A DNA stretch of 64,000 nt from Crambe crambe. Lineage: Eukaryota; Porifera; Demospongiae; Poecilosclerida; Crambeidae. This document shows positions 1 through 10,884 of the stretch, in pieces. Under the pieces are notes generated by a model. That model did no database searches. It was not told the origin of the DNA and was given only the letters and a program-made list of their open reading frames with translations. Position 1 is the first letter of the stretch, and each line of letters starts with the position of its first letter. The translations under genes were made by a program, and so were the position numbers. The stretch is from contig OZ004587.1 in the NCBI GenBank assembly GCA_963924555.1, positions 1,798,001-1,862,000 of the forward strand, in the 5' to 3' direction.

Positions 1-1049
1 TTAATACATTTCTTTGTGGAACTGCTAGTAATAATTGTAGTGATGCTTTTTTGATGTTTGTTTTGTTTTGTTTGAGAAAGTATTGATGATTTCCTTATTG
101 CAATCGTTAGCTGATAACTGTCTATAATTATTTTGTTGTCTCTCAAAGAAATGAAAATGAAACCTTCCAAATACCACCAAAGGGTCTACTCTGCTGTCAA
201 TTCTCTGGCCAGCACTGCTCCCATAGCTGCAACCACAGTCCACTCCATTTACCCAAGAATGAACAATGGATGCTTCTCTAATCTCTACTGCTTTAATCTT
301 CCACTGTGGTATTTATATCTCTATGATAAAGTCTTTCTAATTACATTGTGATTAAGATGTTCCTCAATCAACACCCAATTATGATAATTATGACAAAATT
401 TGTCACCAAATTAAAAATAATTATTGGAACCAGGTTTTAATTCCGCTTCAACATCATCTCCAAAACTATAAGGTATTTAATTAGAGGGACATCCTTAACA
501 TTAAAATGATATTGGTATACAGAGGGACTGCAGTATGAACACAGCAGAGATTAGAGGGACATATACTCATTGGGATTAAGTTATTTTCACAGTGGAGATC
601 AGAGACATCCTCTTACATTAATTAATTTGCTGAATATCACAATAGTACAATTTCTTGTAAAGATTATTATTATATGCCACTTGAATGGATTATATTTTGA
701 GTTTAGATTAGAAGGACTTCCTCATTAGGATATCAAGACAATTTCTGAGTAAGGTGATAATTATGATAGTCTTTGATAATGAAGTGCTGTCCAACAGTTA
801 GTGCCAAAACTTTCAATTAACCACCATTGATAAGAAAATTAATTATTAAAATATTTTAAATATTCACAAGCAAAATATTTAGAATGAGTGGGAGGTACAA
901 AGTAAACTAAAGGAAAGGAGTGAAAAATGAAATGGCATAAATAAAAACAGTTGCATATATACAAATAAAATAAAACTGTGAAAGGTGAAGTAAAATTAGA
1001 ATAGAACATCATGGAACATTATAAAGATAAAGAGTAGGAAAGTTATTGT
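1..1049. other. 3' flank of ankyrin gene, no confident gene
   Basis: This is AT-rich DNA downstream of the ankyrin stop codon (minus strand). A 72-codon open frame on each strand at 25-351 recurs almost unchanged in the second copy, but near-identity of the whole block means this conservation says nothing about coding. I see no recognisable domain in either frame. Confidence 0.6.
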
Positions 1050-2294
1050 TTATAAAGTACGCAAGTAATCCACCACCTCACTGTGACCCTCTTCTTGGGC
1101 CAGCTGGAGTGGTGTCTGGTTGGAATTGTTCTTGATGTTTGGGGGGCAACGGGCCTGTTCAACGAGATGTTGCACTATTGCGAGATGATTGTTATATGCT
1201 GCTAAATGGAGCGGAGTGTTCTTCTGTTTGTTTTGATACGTAACGATACAATCTTTGTTTTTAGTCAGATATTGCACGACAGAGAGATGTCCAAACTGAG
1301 CTGCCAGGTGCAGAGGTGTGGATTTATCATCATCCAGAACATTGGGGTCACAGCCATGCTTCTCAATGAGGTTCTTGACAAGGTGGAGGTGACCCTTATT
1401 AGAAGCAATATGCAGTGGAGATCTTCCATTGAACCCTGGAAGATGAGGACTGCACTGCATTACAGTGATGAAGTACTCCACCACATCACTGTGACCATGA
1501 AGAGCTGCTAAATGCATTGGAGTATTGTTATAGTTATTTCTTGTAGTTGGTTTACATTTCCTATCTGCTGTGAGATATTTGACTGTTTCCAAGTGACCAT
1601 CCATTACAGCGAGATGTAGGGGGGTCTCTTGATTTGTGTCTGTAGAAGCTGGGTCACACCCACACTCCACTATCAAGTACTTGACAGTGGACAGGTGACC
1701 CTCCTGAGCAGCCATAAAGAGAGGTCCTCTACCATCCACACCATCAGGAAGGTTGGGGTCACATCCACATTCCTCAATGAGGAACTTGATGATATTGGTG
1801 TGACCCTCCAGAGCTGCAACGTGGATGGGAGGATTCTTGAACTTGTTGGGGAATGTTAAAATGTCATTTATTGACATGTGTTGCAGCATGGACTGTATCA
1901 AATGTTTGACGATTTCTAAACTACCACCTACACAGGCTATGTGTAGAGGTAAAGAACCATTTTCATTTTGGTCAAGGGGGTTGGCTTTATGCTTATCCAT
2001 TAAGTACTGGACGATAGAGAAGTGCCCTGCTCTGGCTGCACTGTGGAGAGGTGTTTCACCATGCCAGCCAGGGAGTGCATGGTTGTAGTGTAGATCCTCA
2101 GTAAGGTACTTGATCACCTCCAGCTTTCCAAATCTTGCTGCTGTATGTAGAGTTGTGTTATTACTACTATTCTTTGTTAAAGGATCGAGTCCCTTTGCTA
2201 TGAGACGTTTCACTTCTTCCAGGTTTCCTTCTTTGGCAGCATCGTGTAGGTCTGAGTTGTGCTCTGTTGTGGTTTCTACTGAGACTGTCTTTTC
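1050..2294 (-). CDS. Ankyrin-repeat exon, copy 1 (likely 3'-terminal exon of the large gene)
   Basis: The exon encodes 414 residues made of an N-terminal cap (DLHDAAKEGN) and eleven ankyrin repeats, each with a TPLHLAA-type helix start and a GH turn. No ATG begins the frame. It opens behind a strong splice acceptor (pyrimidine tract ending ACATGACAG, just above 2294), so this is an internal or terminal exon, phase 0. It ends at a stop at 1050. Upstream on the minus strand the next plausible donor in phase 0 is at 6864, which would make this array the C-terminus of the large Roc-COR/death-domain gene. Ankyrin arrays bind protein ligands through the loop tips and inner helices; those positions are where this exon differs from its duplicate at 39123-40331. 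It could instead belong to a separate small ankyrin gene whose first exon I cannot see. Confidence 0.9.
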   Translation of the reverse strand, partial: EKTVSVETTTEHNSDLHDAAKEGNLEEVKRLIAKGLDPLTKNSSNNTTLHTAARFGKLEVIKYLTEDLHYNHALPGWHGETPLHSAARAGHFSIVQYLMDKHKANPLDQNENGSLPLHIACVGGSLEIVKHLIQSMLQHMSINDILTFPNKFKNPPIHVAALEGHTNIIKFLIEECGCDPNLPDGVDGRGPLFMAAQEGHLSTVKYLIVECGCDPASTDTNQETPLHLAVMDGHLETVKYLTADRKCKPTTRNNYNNTPMHLAALHGHSDVVEYFITVMQCSPHLPGFNGRSPLHIASNKGHLHLVKNLIEKHGCDPNVLDDDKSTPLHLAAQFGHLSVVQYLTKNKDCIVTYQNKQKNTPLHLAAYNNHLAIVQHLVEQARCPPNIKNNSNQTPLQLAQEEGHSEVVDYLRTL

Positions 2295-4055
2295 CTGTCA
2301 TGTGAGAGAAGAATTCAGTGTGAACTTCAATTTCATTATGGCTTACGACTTATTATATCATACATGGGCGAGATCAAAGGGCCGCAGCAAGTCATATTGC
2401 CCCATTGTCATGTTTAATCTCCATGGAGACAAGAATGCGTGGCCACTAAGTGTCAAGGTAAAGTTACTTTACTGTAGCTAGCCTAGTCTATACTCACCTT
2501 AGCTAGCTATAGCAGGATATAAAACAAGGTACCATGGGGTTATGGATGATAACCCTCATCTTAGGGCTTATAATCCATGAAAAACAGGCACCCATGTTCT
2601 ATTACATGGAAATCTGGAAGTTTTTGAATTCATATTACAATAATGGTAAATTTTAATGATGACATCAAGTCATAATGAAGAGGTTTTATTCACATGAATA
2701 GGATCTGGAAGTTTATGGGTTGTGTCTCTATTTACAACATTGAGTTACATGAAGTACAACATTGTTTACAAGTAACAGTAATTGGAGCTTGTAATGATTG
2801 TATGTAGCTAGTGCTACACACTTCTCCTGTGCAATTAGACACAGAGATATAGCTAAAGTTAAAAAAATGGAAAAAATGGTCAGTAGGAGACTTGAACCTT
2901 CAAGTTAAACTGATTAGGGGGGGGGGGGTTCCTCATTACACAAATTTAGATATAGCATTGGATATTGTAGCCAAGGAATGCTTTATCATCTAATACCATT
3001 GTTCATGCTCCAAATAGCTAAATGTTATAGCAAAGACCCCCTCATTCCATGGCTTCTTGTTGCAAAAGGTTGAATCAATTGATTTAGTGTGTATTGGGAT
3101 AGTCGTATTTCAGAAGGCTTAATCAGACCATTGATCAATTATTCAATCAGGATGAATGTGATACAGTGATCCTGCGTCTTTTTAACCTTGTTAGAGGATG
3201 ACACCCTCTAACAGTGAACCCACCCACAATGCAACAGTAGCACAGTACTACTAGTGCTATGGAACTGCAAAGACTGATTTGCATGTATAATCAATAATCT
3301 AATATAACTAGTTCTATTAGTTCCAGACTACTTCTTGAATTAATTGTAATATAACTTCCTGATTTTCTAGTTTTTGCACCAGGCATCCAGGTAGAACCTA
3401 TTCATCGGCTGTTGTAGAGATGATCCAACAAACCTCCTCTGTATAGCTGTGTCATCTCATCCAAAAAAAATGGCTTTCTTCTTATTACACATGCAGCAGG
3501 TAAAAGAATGTAATCGAGCTTAGACCAATCAGATAACAATTACACATGATTATAGCTGACAGGCACAACATGGCTGTTATGATGTCACACATGTCACATT
3601 AAGTGATTTCAACTCTCCTGGTTTTTGTTTATTACTGTCTGTTCCAATCACTGGTCCCACATGATTATACAACTGTTCAATCAATTTTCCCAGCAAAATA
3701 ACCAGACAATGAACTTAACTCTGTTACGTACTTCCACAAATTGTACATTTGCCTGTCGTATGGGTACCAGCCAATGTTGACACAGTAATTACACATAGCT
3801 ACCTATGAGATCTCAGTGGAACAACAATGGCTGATTAAGAGATGTTTGTAGTAGTGTCTTTACACTCATGAACTTTATATACTAATTTGTCAAGGTCAAA
3901 TGTTAATTAGTTTAATTAGTGGGTGTGCTTGGAAACTATGTAGGTTATGATGAAATTCAATATCATTAACATAATCATAGTATTACCTCATGATGTTAAC
4001 CATCTAGCTGCATTGCAACCCTCATAATACTACCAGTACCTTTAGTATGGTAATA

Positions 4056-4196
4056 TGATAGTACTGGAGAAAAGGAATCTTATGTTATAAGCTGTAATTT
4101 ACTAAAGTTTACAAGCTACATACAAAATGTACGTGAGATGTCCAATACCATTTCAATAACTCAGTTTGAATCTTTCACCATAAGACAAGTATCACA
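4056..4196. mobile_element. Degraded inverted-repeat element (GATAGTACTTGAGAAAAG family)
   Basis: The left end (GATAGTACTGGAGAAAAGG) and the internal words AAAGTTTACAAGCTACATA and CAATAACTC match the intact element at 15529-15770. The right terminal repeat is decayed to ACAAGTATCAC. Confidence 0.6.
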
Positions 4197-4386
4197 GCCA
4201 TAAGGACTATTTCAAATTCATTACAGACATGAATTTATTATTAAAGCAACTGTGGAGCTTTTACTGCCAAAGATAAGACTTTTACAGGTCAAAGTGAATG
4301 CTTGGTTGATGTAACAGAATGGACAAGGAGAAAGGTCAATAGTTCTACATTCATTGTTAGTTGAAGTGAGCAAGAAAGCAAGCCAA

Positions 4387-4436
4387 AAACAAACAAATAA
4401 ACAAACAAACAAGCAAACAAACAAACAAACAAACAA
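4387..4436. repeat. CAAA simple repeat
   Basis: A run of CAAA/CAAG tetramers on the plus strand. It produces artificial open frames on the minus strand (phenylalanine/valine/cysteine/leucine repeats) that should not be annotated. Confidence 0.9.
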
Positions 4437-5003
4437 CTATGTGATTGAATTATTTCCATGATCAGCAAATGCACAGATAAGAAGAACTGATGTAACCAGA
4501 AGACTCCTGGGATAATCAGTTACTGGATATTAACCCTCAGCACATGTGCAGTACTCAGTCTGTATGTGTGTTACATCCACCACGCTGCCAGTATTGATTA
4601 GAATGTTTCAATTTCAAGCCTTGACGATGTCTAGATAATACTTTCCAGTGTTTAAATTTTATTAGAAAAAGGGAAAGAAGGGCAAGATTTCCAGCTCTGT
4701 ACCCATCTCCAGAGAGAAATTTAACACATTGATACTAAGCACTCTTAGTATGCGCTGAGGGCACTTCAGTGCTTTTCATTTTAAGAAGGTTATAGCACTA
4801 CAGTATTGGTAAGGGATCATTAATAAAAGCAGAACAAACTAGTTTTCTCTCTATGCTCTGTCAACTTTATACAAATTTGGCTTTCTTCTTGTTACAGGTA
4901 CAGCAGGTAAAAAAAAATCAACTGTTTATGTTCTAGCAGATGTAGCTACAGCTATATTCCTAACTAATAAGCATCAGTTGCCCTACATTTCAGTTCATTC
5001 ATT

Positions 5004-5603
5004 CATCTTGAATCAGAATGTTTGTGGCCAACCTCCACATGGCTAATGTTGTCATGTTAGATGGTCACATTATACTGTGTGTAGATACATAATTATGGTA
5101 CAAATATTTTTCTGTTTCTAACTCATAAGAATCAAGATGATATAATCAAACCTACAGAAACTATGATATACAACATGAAATTAAAAAATCATACAGGGTA
5201 ATGAAATCTCCGATTGCTCTCGTTTCTGTAGGTTTGTTTTCATCATCTTATGAACTACAGAAACACTTTATTTTAGAAATGGAAAAATAATTTATACCAT
5301 ATATACGTATCTACATGTGTTTATACCATATATACGTATCTACATGTGTTTATACCATATATACGTATCTACATGTGTTTATACCATATATACGTATCTA
5401 CATGTGTTTATACCATATATACGTATCTACATGTGTTTATACCATATATACGTATCTACATGTGTTTATACCATATATACGTATCTACATGTGTTTATAC
5501 CATATATACGTATCTACATGTGTTTCACACAGTACATGTGACCATCTAACACGATAATATTAGCTATGTGGAGGTTGGTCACAAACAACTCTGATTCAAG
5601 ATG
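5004..5603. mobile_element. Foldback element with about 90-bp inverted termini
   Basis: The left arm beginning CATCTTGAATCAGAATG (5004 to about 5095) is the reverse complement, with scattered mismatches and one indel, of the right arm (about 5512 to 5603), which ends CTGATTCAAGATG. A second, shorter inverted pair carrying AAACCTACAGAAAC / GTTTCTGTAGGTTTG lies inside (about 5147-5234). The centre is filled by the 29-bp tandem array. No transposase frame is present, so it is non-autonomous. Confidence 0.85.
5291..5523. repeat. Tandem array, 29-bp unit, about 8 copies
   Basis: The unit contains CCATATATACGTATCTACAT followed by GTGTTTATA and repeats about eight times essentially without variation. 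It lies inside the foldback element. There are no unique spacers, so it is not a CRISPR array. Because 29 is not a multiple of 3, all three frames read through the same peptide in rotation. Confidence 0.95.
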
Positions 5604-6833
5604 CATGGCTGGTCACTTTAAGTGGCTATATATCTGGCAGCCTGCTTGAGATACATGTAGGTATGGAGCAAATCATGTATGTACGTTTAATAAGAATTGA
5701 GCTGGATTTATTTGGCAGCAAAAAGGCAGTTGGTTGACTTCTGAGGTCATTAATGTTGATATAGTGAAATTCAATTGTTAAATACATAGCTGTGCTGGTT
5801 CAGAATACTTTTGGGGCATATACATTAGCTATATGGGTATGCATCTAACCACTTCCTTAACCCTCACTGTGTATGCGTGCAGGTACGTAAAAATCAATGC
5901 AGATACATAGGTGTATCATACAGACAAACATATACTCTACATTCAGTGAGCAAACAAGGCAAGCAAGCTGACTAACCCCTACGTAGGTCATGTCTCATTA
6001 ATTGATTGATCTAAGATCCCACATAATATACTAGGGTATGTTCGTGTAACATATTCAATCGGCAAGCGAAGCAGTTGGGCAGTGGTTGTGGCAACTACAT
6101 ACACAGGAGGCTGTATGCACCTGTATGACTAAATGCTGTAGAAAGCAATAAGCTCTAGCTGTTTGTTCTAAGTGCTAGCATGTTTCATTTGTGGGGTCAA
6201 AGGTCAAACGAACGTATGCGCATGCATATTATGAACTATTGGAGCATGCCCACTAGCTATTGATGTACCATATATACATATATCGCGAATCTCAATTAGC
6301 ATCACAAGTGTGTGGCTCGCTCGCTTCGCTCACTCGCCAATTAAACTTCCAAAAAACATAGCTGAAGTGACCAATCAAACAATTGTGAGGTAAATAAGAC
6401 ATTTTTTTTCAGGATAAATATAATACTTAATGAATTTAATAATACCTCAAGTGCATCTTTAATCGCTAAGCAATTTTTATGGGAGTTGCAAGTTACGTGA
6501 GAAGATCTCAGCTAGATCTTGTGTTGATGAATTACAGCTAGCTAGCTACGCAGTTACACTGGTTGTTGCATTTGCTATTATCTTAATCAACTGCAGAAAG
6601 TGTTTCGGGGGGGAATCAGAAATAGCTAAAGCTAGTCTCTACGAGCTGTGACCTACTGTATTCATTCAATAAGATTTCAAAGCTCTGCTGAAAGAAAAAT
6701 ATACTAAGCTACAATAGATAGCCATACTAATGTTTAGAATTCTTTGGTCATCAAGTGTTTTTCAGAGTGAAAAATTTTCTGGAATTAGTGCCTTTTAAAT
6801 GCAAAAATATTCTAATATTTAGTACCCACTGAT
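5604..6833. other. Non-coding stretch with a dispersed repeat
   Basis: No exon is supportable. About 6035-6345 is a dispersed repeat shared with 19030-19390 and 56750-57068: it opens AGGGTATGTTCGTGTAACAT, has GTGGGGTCAAAGGTCAAACG in the middle and ends in GCTCGCTTCGCTCACTCGCC. Confidence 0.6.
6035..6345. repeat. Dispersed repeat (GTGGGGTCAAAGGTCAA family), copy 1
   Basis: Three copies occur in the window (here, 19030-19390, 56750-57068), all in the same orientation, sharing the start GGGTATGTTC, the central GTGGGG(T/C)(C/T)AAAGGTCAA, an ATGCATATT-type word and the terminal GCTCGCT...CACT(C/T)GCCAAT. The copies have diverged by substitutions and indels, so the family is old. Confidence 0.8.
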
Positions 6834-6863
6834 TTAAGGTATTTCTAAACAATTATTACTTAC

Positions 6864-6901
6864 AAGTGTTTTACTGAGCATCTTCGATTCCTTCGTGCTT
6901 T
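6864..6901 (-). CDS. Small 38-bp exon near the 3' end of the large gene
   Basis: The acceptor (AAATTATACAG before 6901) lies 68 bases past the previous donor, a typical short sponge intron. The exon takes up the phase-1 codon and ends at a consensus donor (CTT then GTAAGT) in phase 0, which fits the ankyrin exon at 2294. If that donor is skipped the frame ends ten codons later at 6834, giving an alternative short C-terminus without ankyrins. The encoded peptide is short, charged and not recognisable. Confidence 0.5.
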
Positions 6902-6969
6902 CTGTATAATTTTTCAAAGAATTCAGTCAATGTGCATAAGTCAACAGCAATGTTGAATGTGAAACATAC

Positions 6970-7240
6970 CAGTTTCTGGGGATGGAGGAAGAATCTCCAC
7001 CATATGCCAATGGATCCAATGGGTCTTCCCTCCCAACCAAGCCCATTCAAACTGGGCATGTGGTCCGAAGAATCTAGATTGCTTGAATATCCCAATGTCT
7101 CCCTTGATAATGGACTTGTAGTCATCAATTGCTTGTACTTTCATCCCTGGCTTCAAGGTGGACTTGACGTACTTCCCATAGTCACCATCATTGTTGTAGT
7201 CCTCACGTTTCTTGTATGGACTCACACTCCCTTTCCCCTT
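6970..7240 (-). CDS. SH3/CPH-like beta-barrel domain exon
   Basis: The exon encodes about 90 residues. After a lysine-rich lead (KGKGSVSPYKKRED) comes a compact domain with the pattern PGMKVQAIDDY, KGDIGIF, QFEWAWLGGKTHWIHWHMVEIL. An alternation of GD(I/F)G, a hydrophobic W strand and a closing W-H-M-V-E-I strand is what SH3-like barrels of the MIB/CPH/HERC2 group look like, so I call it that tentatively. Such domains bind proteins in ubiquitin-ligase and signalling assemblies. The borders are an acceptor ending ATTCAG at 7241 and a donor GTATGT at 6969. The exon begins in phase 0 and ends in phase 1. Confidence 0.7.
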
Positions 7241-8408
7241 CTGAATAGATTATTAATAATTATGTGTAATGTAAGATGGTGCGGACACAATGATGCATCA
7301 TGACAACAATATTCTGCACACACTTAAAGATGCAATCCAAACCCTCCAGATAAAAAATCAACAACAAAAAACAACTTACTAATCATTATTATTACCACAT
7401 AAAGATTGATCGTCTACCTTGTCTACCTCTTCACATCAAAGCAAATTGAAATATGACACTGAATCAAAGATGAGCTAATTAACATTGCTCATATGTGAAT
7501 TAGGACAAAGTGCATTATGCTGGCATTATTTTGAGCATAGTAATCTATTAAAGGAAGAAGCATTATGTGGTTACTAGGCTATGCTCTATCCATGATTCCA
7601 TATAGCTAGTTTGACTAATGTTCAGTTTACAGATTTCAAACCTGACATGCTTGTCATCTCGGATTCCTATCAAGTTATGGGATATTAGCTGTACCTATAG
7701 CTTACACTATCTTACTAGCTGAGCAAGTAAGCAGAGTTTATAGTTGACATACACAATGTACATTGAAATAGTACATGGTATGCTGGTTTAGTATTTGGGT
7801 TGGTGAGCAGAGCTCCATGCCAAGGCTCTGAGTCTTCACAGACACTAGTGAAGAAAGCAATCAGTTATAAAGCCAAAGGATTTCTCCTCTGCCAATGATC
7901 TTCTCTGACTCAAGGACAGCTGAATACTTTTTATTTTCCCAAAAAATGTATAATCATCTACGTACTCAACTCTCAGTCAAAATCTGTCGGAAAAAAACTA
8001 CTGGTTCCTGATTATATTATTGGTTATAGAGAAATGTATCTGAGTCAACATAATAAGAAAAAAAGTGATTATCTTTCCCTGAAATGTTATCGCAGACATC
8101 ATGACATACTAGAAGATAAAACAGTGTGATACTTCCACTCCCTAAGATAAGTTATGCTTTATTTTTTCTGTTTTATGCTCCACCAGTATACAAGCAGTCA
8201 TGTTTTGAAATGCTCATATCTGTGAATATAAGTATATAAGTAATTATGGGTCCACATGTCACATGATATTGCAGTTCACTAACTACTTCTCTACAGTGTG
8301 ATTAAATGGACGGAGAGAGCATAATCTCCAAGAAAATAAAATACTCACCTGGAATAAATCTAACCATAAATAATTTCCCCTTAATGAATGAACTGTTCAC
8401 TATCTCAC
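7241..8408. other. Intron of the large gene
   Basis: AT-rich DNA between two phase-compatible exons. No further exon, RNA gene or clear transposon was recognised on either strand. Confidence 0.6.
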
Positions 8409-8470
8409 CTGTGAATCCTGAATTATAGGAGCAGATGAAGATGTGTCAGGATTCTCTTGAGCTGCAGGAA
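8409..8470 (-). CDS. Linker exon, 62 bp
   Basis: This short exon encodes a Pro/Ser/Thr/Gln-rich linker (VPAAQENPDTSSSAPIIQDSQ with the shared first codon). It connects the second death domain to the SH3-like exon. Acceptor TTATTTATAG and donor GTGAGA are both clean, and it converts phase 1 to phase 0 as the neighbours require. Confidence 0.6.
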
Positions 8471-8537
8471 CTATAAATAATAAGATAATGAATGTTCCAA
8501 ATGGAGCTAGTTGAAGTTACCAAAATCTTTTATGTAC

Positions 8538-8774
8538 CTTGATTCAACACTTGATGCACTTGATTCCATTCAGGATTGGCAGTATTCGTAAACCACCACT
8601 CCACAACTTTCCTCAAGGCAACTTGATTGTCTCTTCGGGAAGACACATTGATGACATCTATGGCTGAACTAGGTACACCTAGTGAAGATGCCACCACAAT
8701 CCACTTGTCAGATAACTGAATCAAAACATTAACAGCATTTGAGACTGTCAGGGGCTCTCGATACTTTTCACCAC
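8538..8774 (-). CDS. Second death-domain exon
   Basis: About 79 residues read as a death-fold helical bundle: DKWIVVASSLGVPSSAIDVI, then a Asn-containing turn, VALRKVVEWWF and PEWNQVHQVLNQ. The spaced W...LGV...I...N...AL..V..WW...W..V...L pattern is characteristic of death domains, which recruit partners by homotypic contact in apoptosis and NF-kB-type signalling. It follows the second Roc-COR unit and is preceded by GGEKYREPLTVSNAVNVL, which would form helix 1. The acceptor at 8775-8776 and the donor GTACAT at 8536-8537 agree in phase with both neighbours. Confidence 0.85.
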
Positions 8775-8841
8775 CTACATGAAGAAAATCTTTGATAATA
8801 GAGATTGAGGAAATTAAAATTTATGACTAAGAATAATTTAC

Positions 8842-10785
8842 CTAGCCATTTCAATACGTCAGAATTTGGAGAAAAAAATTCATTTCTTTCACACTCCATT
8901 AATCTATAACCACTTTCTTTAAAGAAAGAACACGTGTGCTTTTCATCTGTTTTTCTACAACTACAGTAGAACGAGATGATAGATTCAAAGTTACGGCCAT
9001 TAATGAGCTTTATCTTCTCTAGGCATTGAAGAATGATGGAAGCAATCAGGTGATAATTAGCGGGCTTTTTCTTATTGTCTGATTTCACATAAACTTCAAT
9101 ATATGGTGATATGAATGAGATGGTTACAACACAATTGAGTTCAGAGGCCCTAAATGTTGCACAATTTTTGTATAAGCACACAGGATTTCCAGACTGATCT
9201 CTAGCTATGATCCAAGACTGCTTCAAGAGACATGATATCATCATGGAAAAGAACTGATTTCCAGCAGTGGGACATTTTATTATTGCAGGAACAAGTTTCA
9301 AATCGATGGCCTTACCACATATCTTTTCTTGTTCAGCTTCATTTAAAGGTTGGAGTAGGAAAGGTATGATGTACTTGGAATCACTACCAAAAGGAGCTAG
9401 TATCATCAAATCTTTGAATAATAATAAGAAATCATTTTCAGATACAAACTCAGATCCGTTGGTGTAAAATCCAAGCAAGTGCTGGAAGTCGTTCTTCGTG
9501 ATGATCGATGACTGCCAGCCAATTGAACTTTTGCTTGAATCCATTTGCTTATGCAGAGAAGAAAGTATCTTTGAGAAAATTGAAGCTCCTGAAAAAGCAA
9601 TATTGGGTAGTATATCTTTGAAGTAAAGGATCATGTTTTGTTCTGTCAAATGTTTGAGTGCTGCTTCAACTGCTGGTCTGCTCATATTCAACTCTTTGCC
9701 TATTTTCATACAATGCTCAGAAACACTCACTACTCTCAAATTTGTGGATGTAATATATTCCCTCAATTTGAAACCAAATGTGAACCATGAAAACGGAAAT
9801 TTCTTCAAACTAGATGCTGATATTGCACGTTCAATAACACTGGAACCAATAGAATAGTCCAATTGTCGAGGAGATTTACATCCTAGACGGAATATATTAC
9901 ATTGATCTCCAAGAGTTTGCCGGAGAAAAGTAATTTTAGATTGATTCTCTGTATTGACTCTATCATAAGTGCCAATAACAAGCAAGTTAGAAATTAGATG
10001 TTCCTTTTTTAGAAAGAGATCTAACTCAATCTGTTGCAATTCTTTAGACAAATTGGTAACAAAAGCATGTAAAGTCACATTCTTGATGAACAGTTCCAGA
10101 ATTTCGTGGAGCTTGATAAAGTCAGACCCACAATCGATGACATGGAGTAACTCCATTTCCCCTTTGTTTTCGTACTGTGACATGAATTGTATGGTGTCAT
10201 TAAACGATTGTTCAGGATCAAAACTCTTTTGAATCACTTCAGATCCAGGCTTTATTTCCTGTTCAGGCTTTTGTGGCAAATTGAGTTCTGGCAGATTTAC
10301 AAGCTCGGAAGAAGTTGTCTGCTTTTCATCTGTAGGTGCATCATTTGTTATTTCGGGTGGATTTTGCGAAGACAGGGATGGTTGGGGTGATACTTCAGGT
10401 GAAGACCTTTGGGACGATAACCTGGTTGAAGATGTTTTCAGTGATGGCTTTGGTGGAGACATTGGTGTTGAGGTGGAAACTGGTAATGGTGAGTCCTCAG
10501 GCTCTATCTTAGAATCATCAGGTGACATTGTAAATGCTAATATCTCATCATGGTCATTTGCTTCCATTTTCTTTAACATGGTAACACCTCGTTCACATGC
10601 TCGAAAATAAATTTCATGTTCAACCATCGAAGTGGTTTTCAGATTTGTTGGGACATGTTCTTGAAGGGCTATGTGTTTAGCACTTGTAACTCCAGAACCA
10701 GACAGTCCGAAAAAGAGGACTGTTGCAACACTCAGATTAAGAGATCCACTCTTCAGTGCTGTGTCAAATACAGCAGCTGCTTCAT
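8842..10785 (-). CDS. Second, degenerate Roc-COR unit
   Basis: The exon encodes 648 residues. Near its start VLFFGLSGSGVTSAKHI resembles a GTPase P-loop but lacks the GK(S/T) of a functional site. A long Ser/Pro/Glu-rich linker follows (about exon residues 85-195). Then LLVIGTYDR stands where a G4 motif would be, and FPFSWFTFGFKLREYI starts a winged-helix COR-like region with SRPAVEAALKHLTEQNMILYF. The end carries a Cys cluster (YCSC...TCSF...ECERN), echoing the tail of the first unit. I infer a tandem copy of Roc-COR that has lost nucleotide binding and may serve as a dimer partner. The acceptor CTCCTACAG before 10785 and the donor GTAAAT at 8840-8841 both match in phase. Confidence 0.8.
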
Positions 10786-10884
10786 CTGTAGGAGGAAAAC
10801 AAGACAAATGAACAGTCATAGATTATTTTTTGTATATATTTTTTAAGTAAGTACATACTGTTATGCATACACTTAAAAACTCAC

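Larger units (their letters stand above)
1..2810. repeat. Segmental duplication, copy 1 (partner 38068-40647)
   Basis: Position 1 aligns to 38068 and the match runs to about 2810, where it meets 40647 and then stops. Positions 1-1049 are almost identical to 38068-39122: by eye about eight single-base differences and three or four short indels. The ankyrin exon inside it is clearly more diverged, and the stretch beyond the exon (2295-2810) matches only in patches, copy 1 carrying about 200 extra bases. The window begins inside the block, so its left edge is not visible. Both copies are in the same orientation, about 38 kb apart. Confidence 0.93.
2811..5003. other. Non-coding stretch (intron or intergenic)
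   Basis: No coding exon is supportable here. It contains a G-homopolymer near 2920, a degraded inverted-repeat element (about 4056-4196) and a CAAA tract (4387-4436). If the ankyrin exon belongs to the large gene this is intron sequence. Confidence 0.55.

Noticed and set aside
1206-2481. Plus-strand frames opposite the ankyrin exon
   Set aside because: Antisense shadows of the repeat-structured ankyrin coding sequence.
4221-4474. Minus frames rich in Phe-Val-Cys-Leu
   Set aside because: Translation of the CAAA simple repeat.
5291-5523. CRISPR-like array
   Set aside because: Units are contiguous with no unique spacers, and the DNA is eukaryotic.
5315-5557. Three overlapping plus-strand frames with repeated Tyr/Ile/Cys peptide
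   Set aside because: They arise from the 29-bp tandem array reading open in every frame; no gene context.
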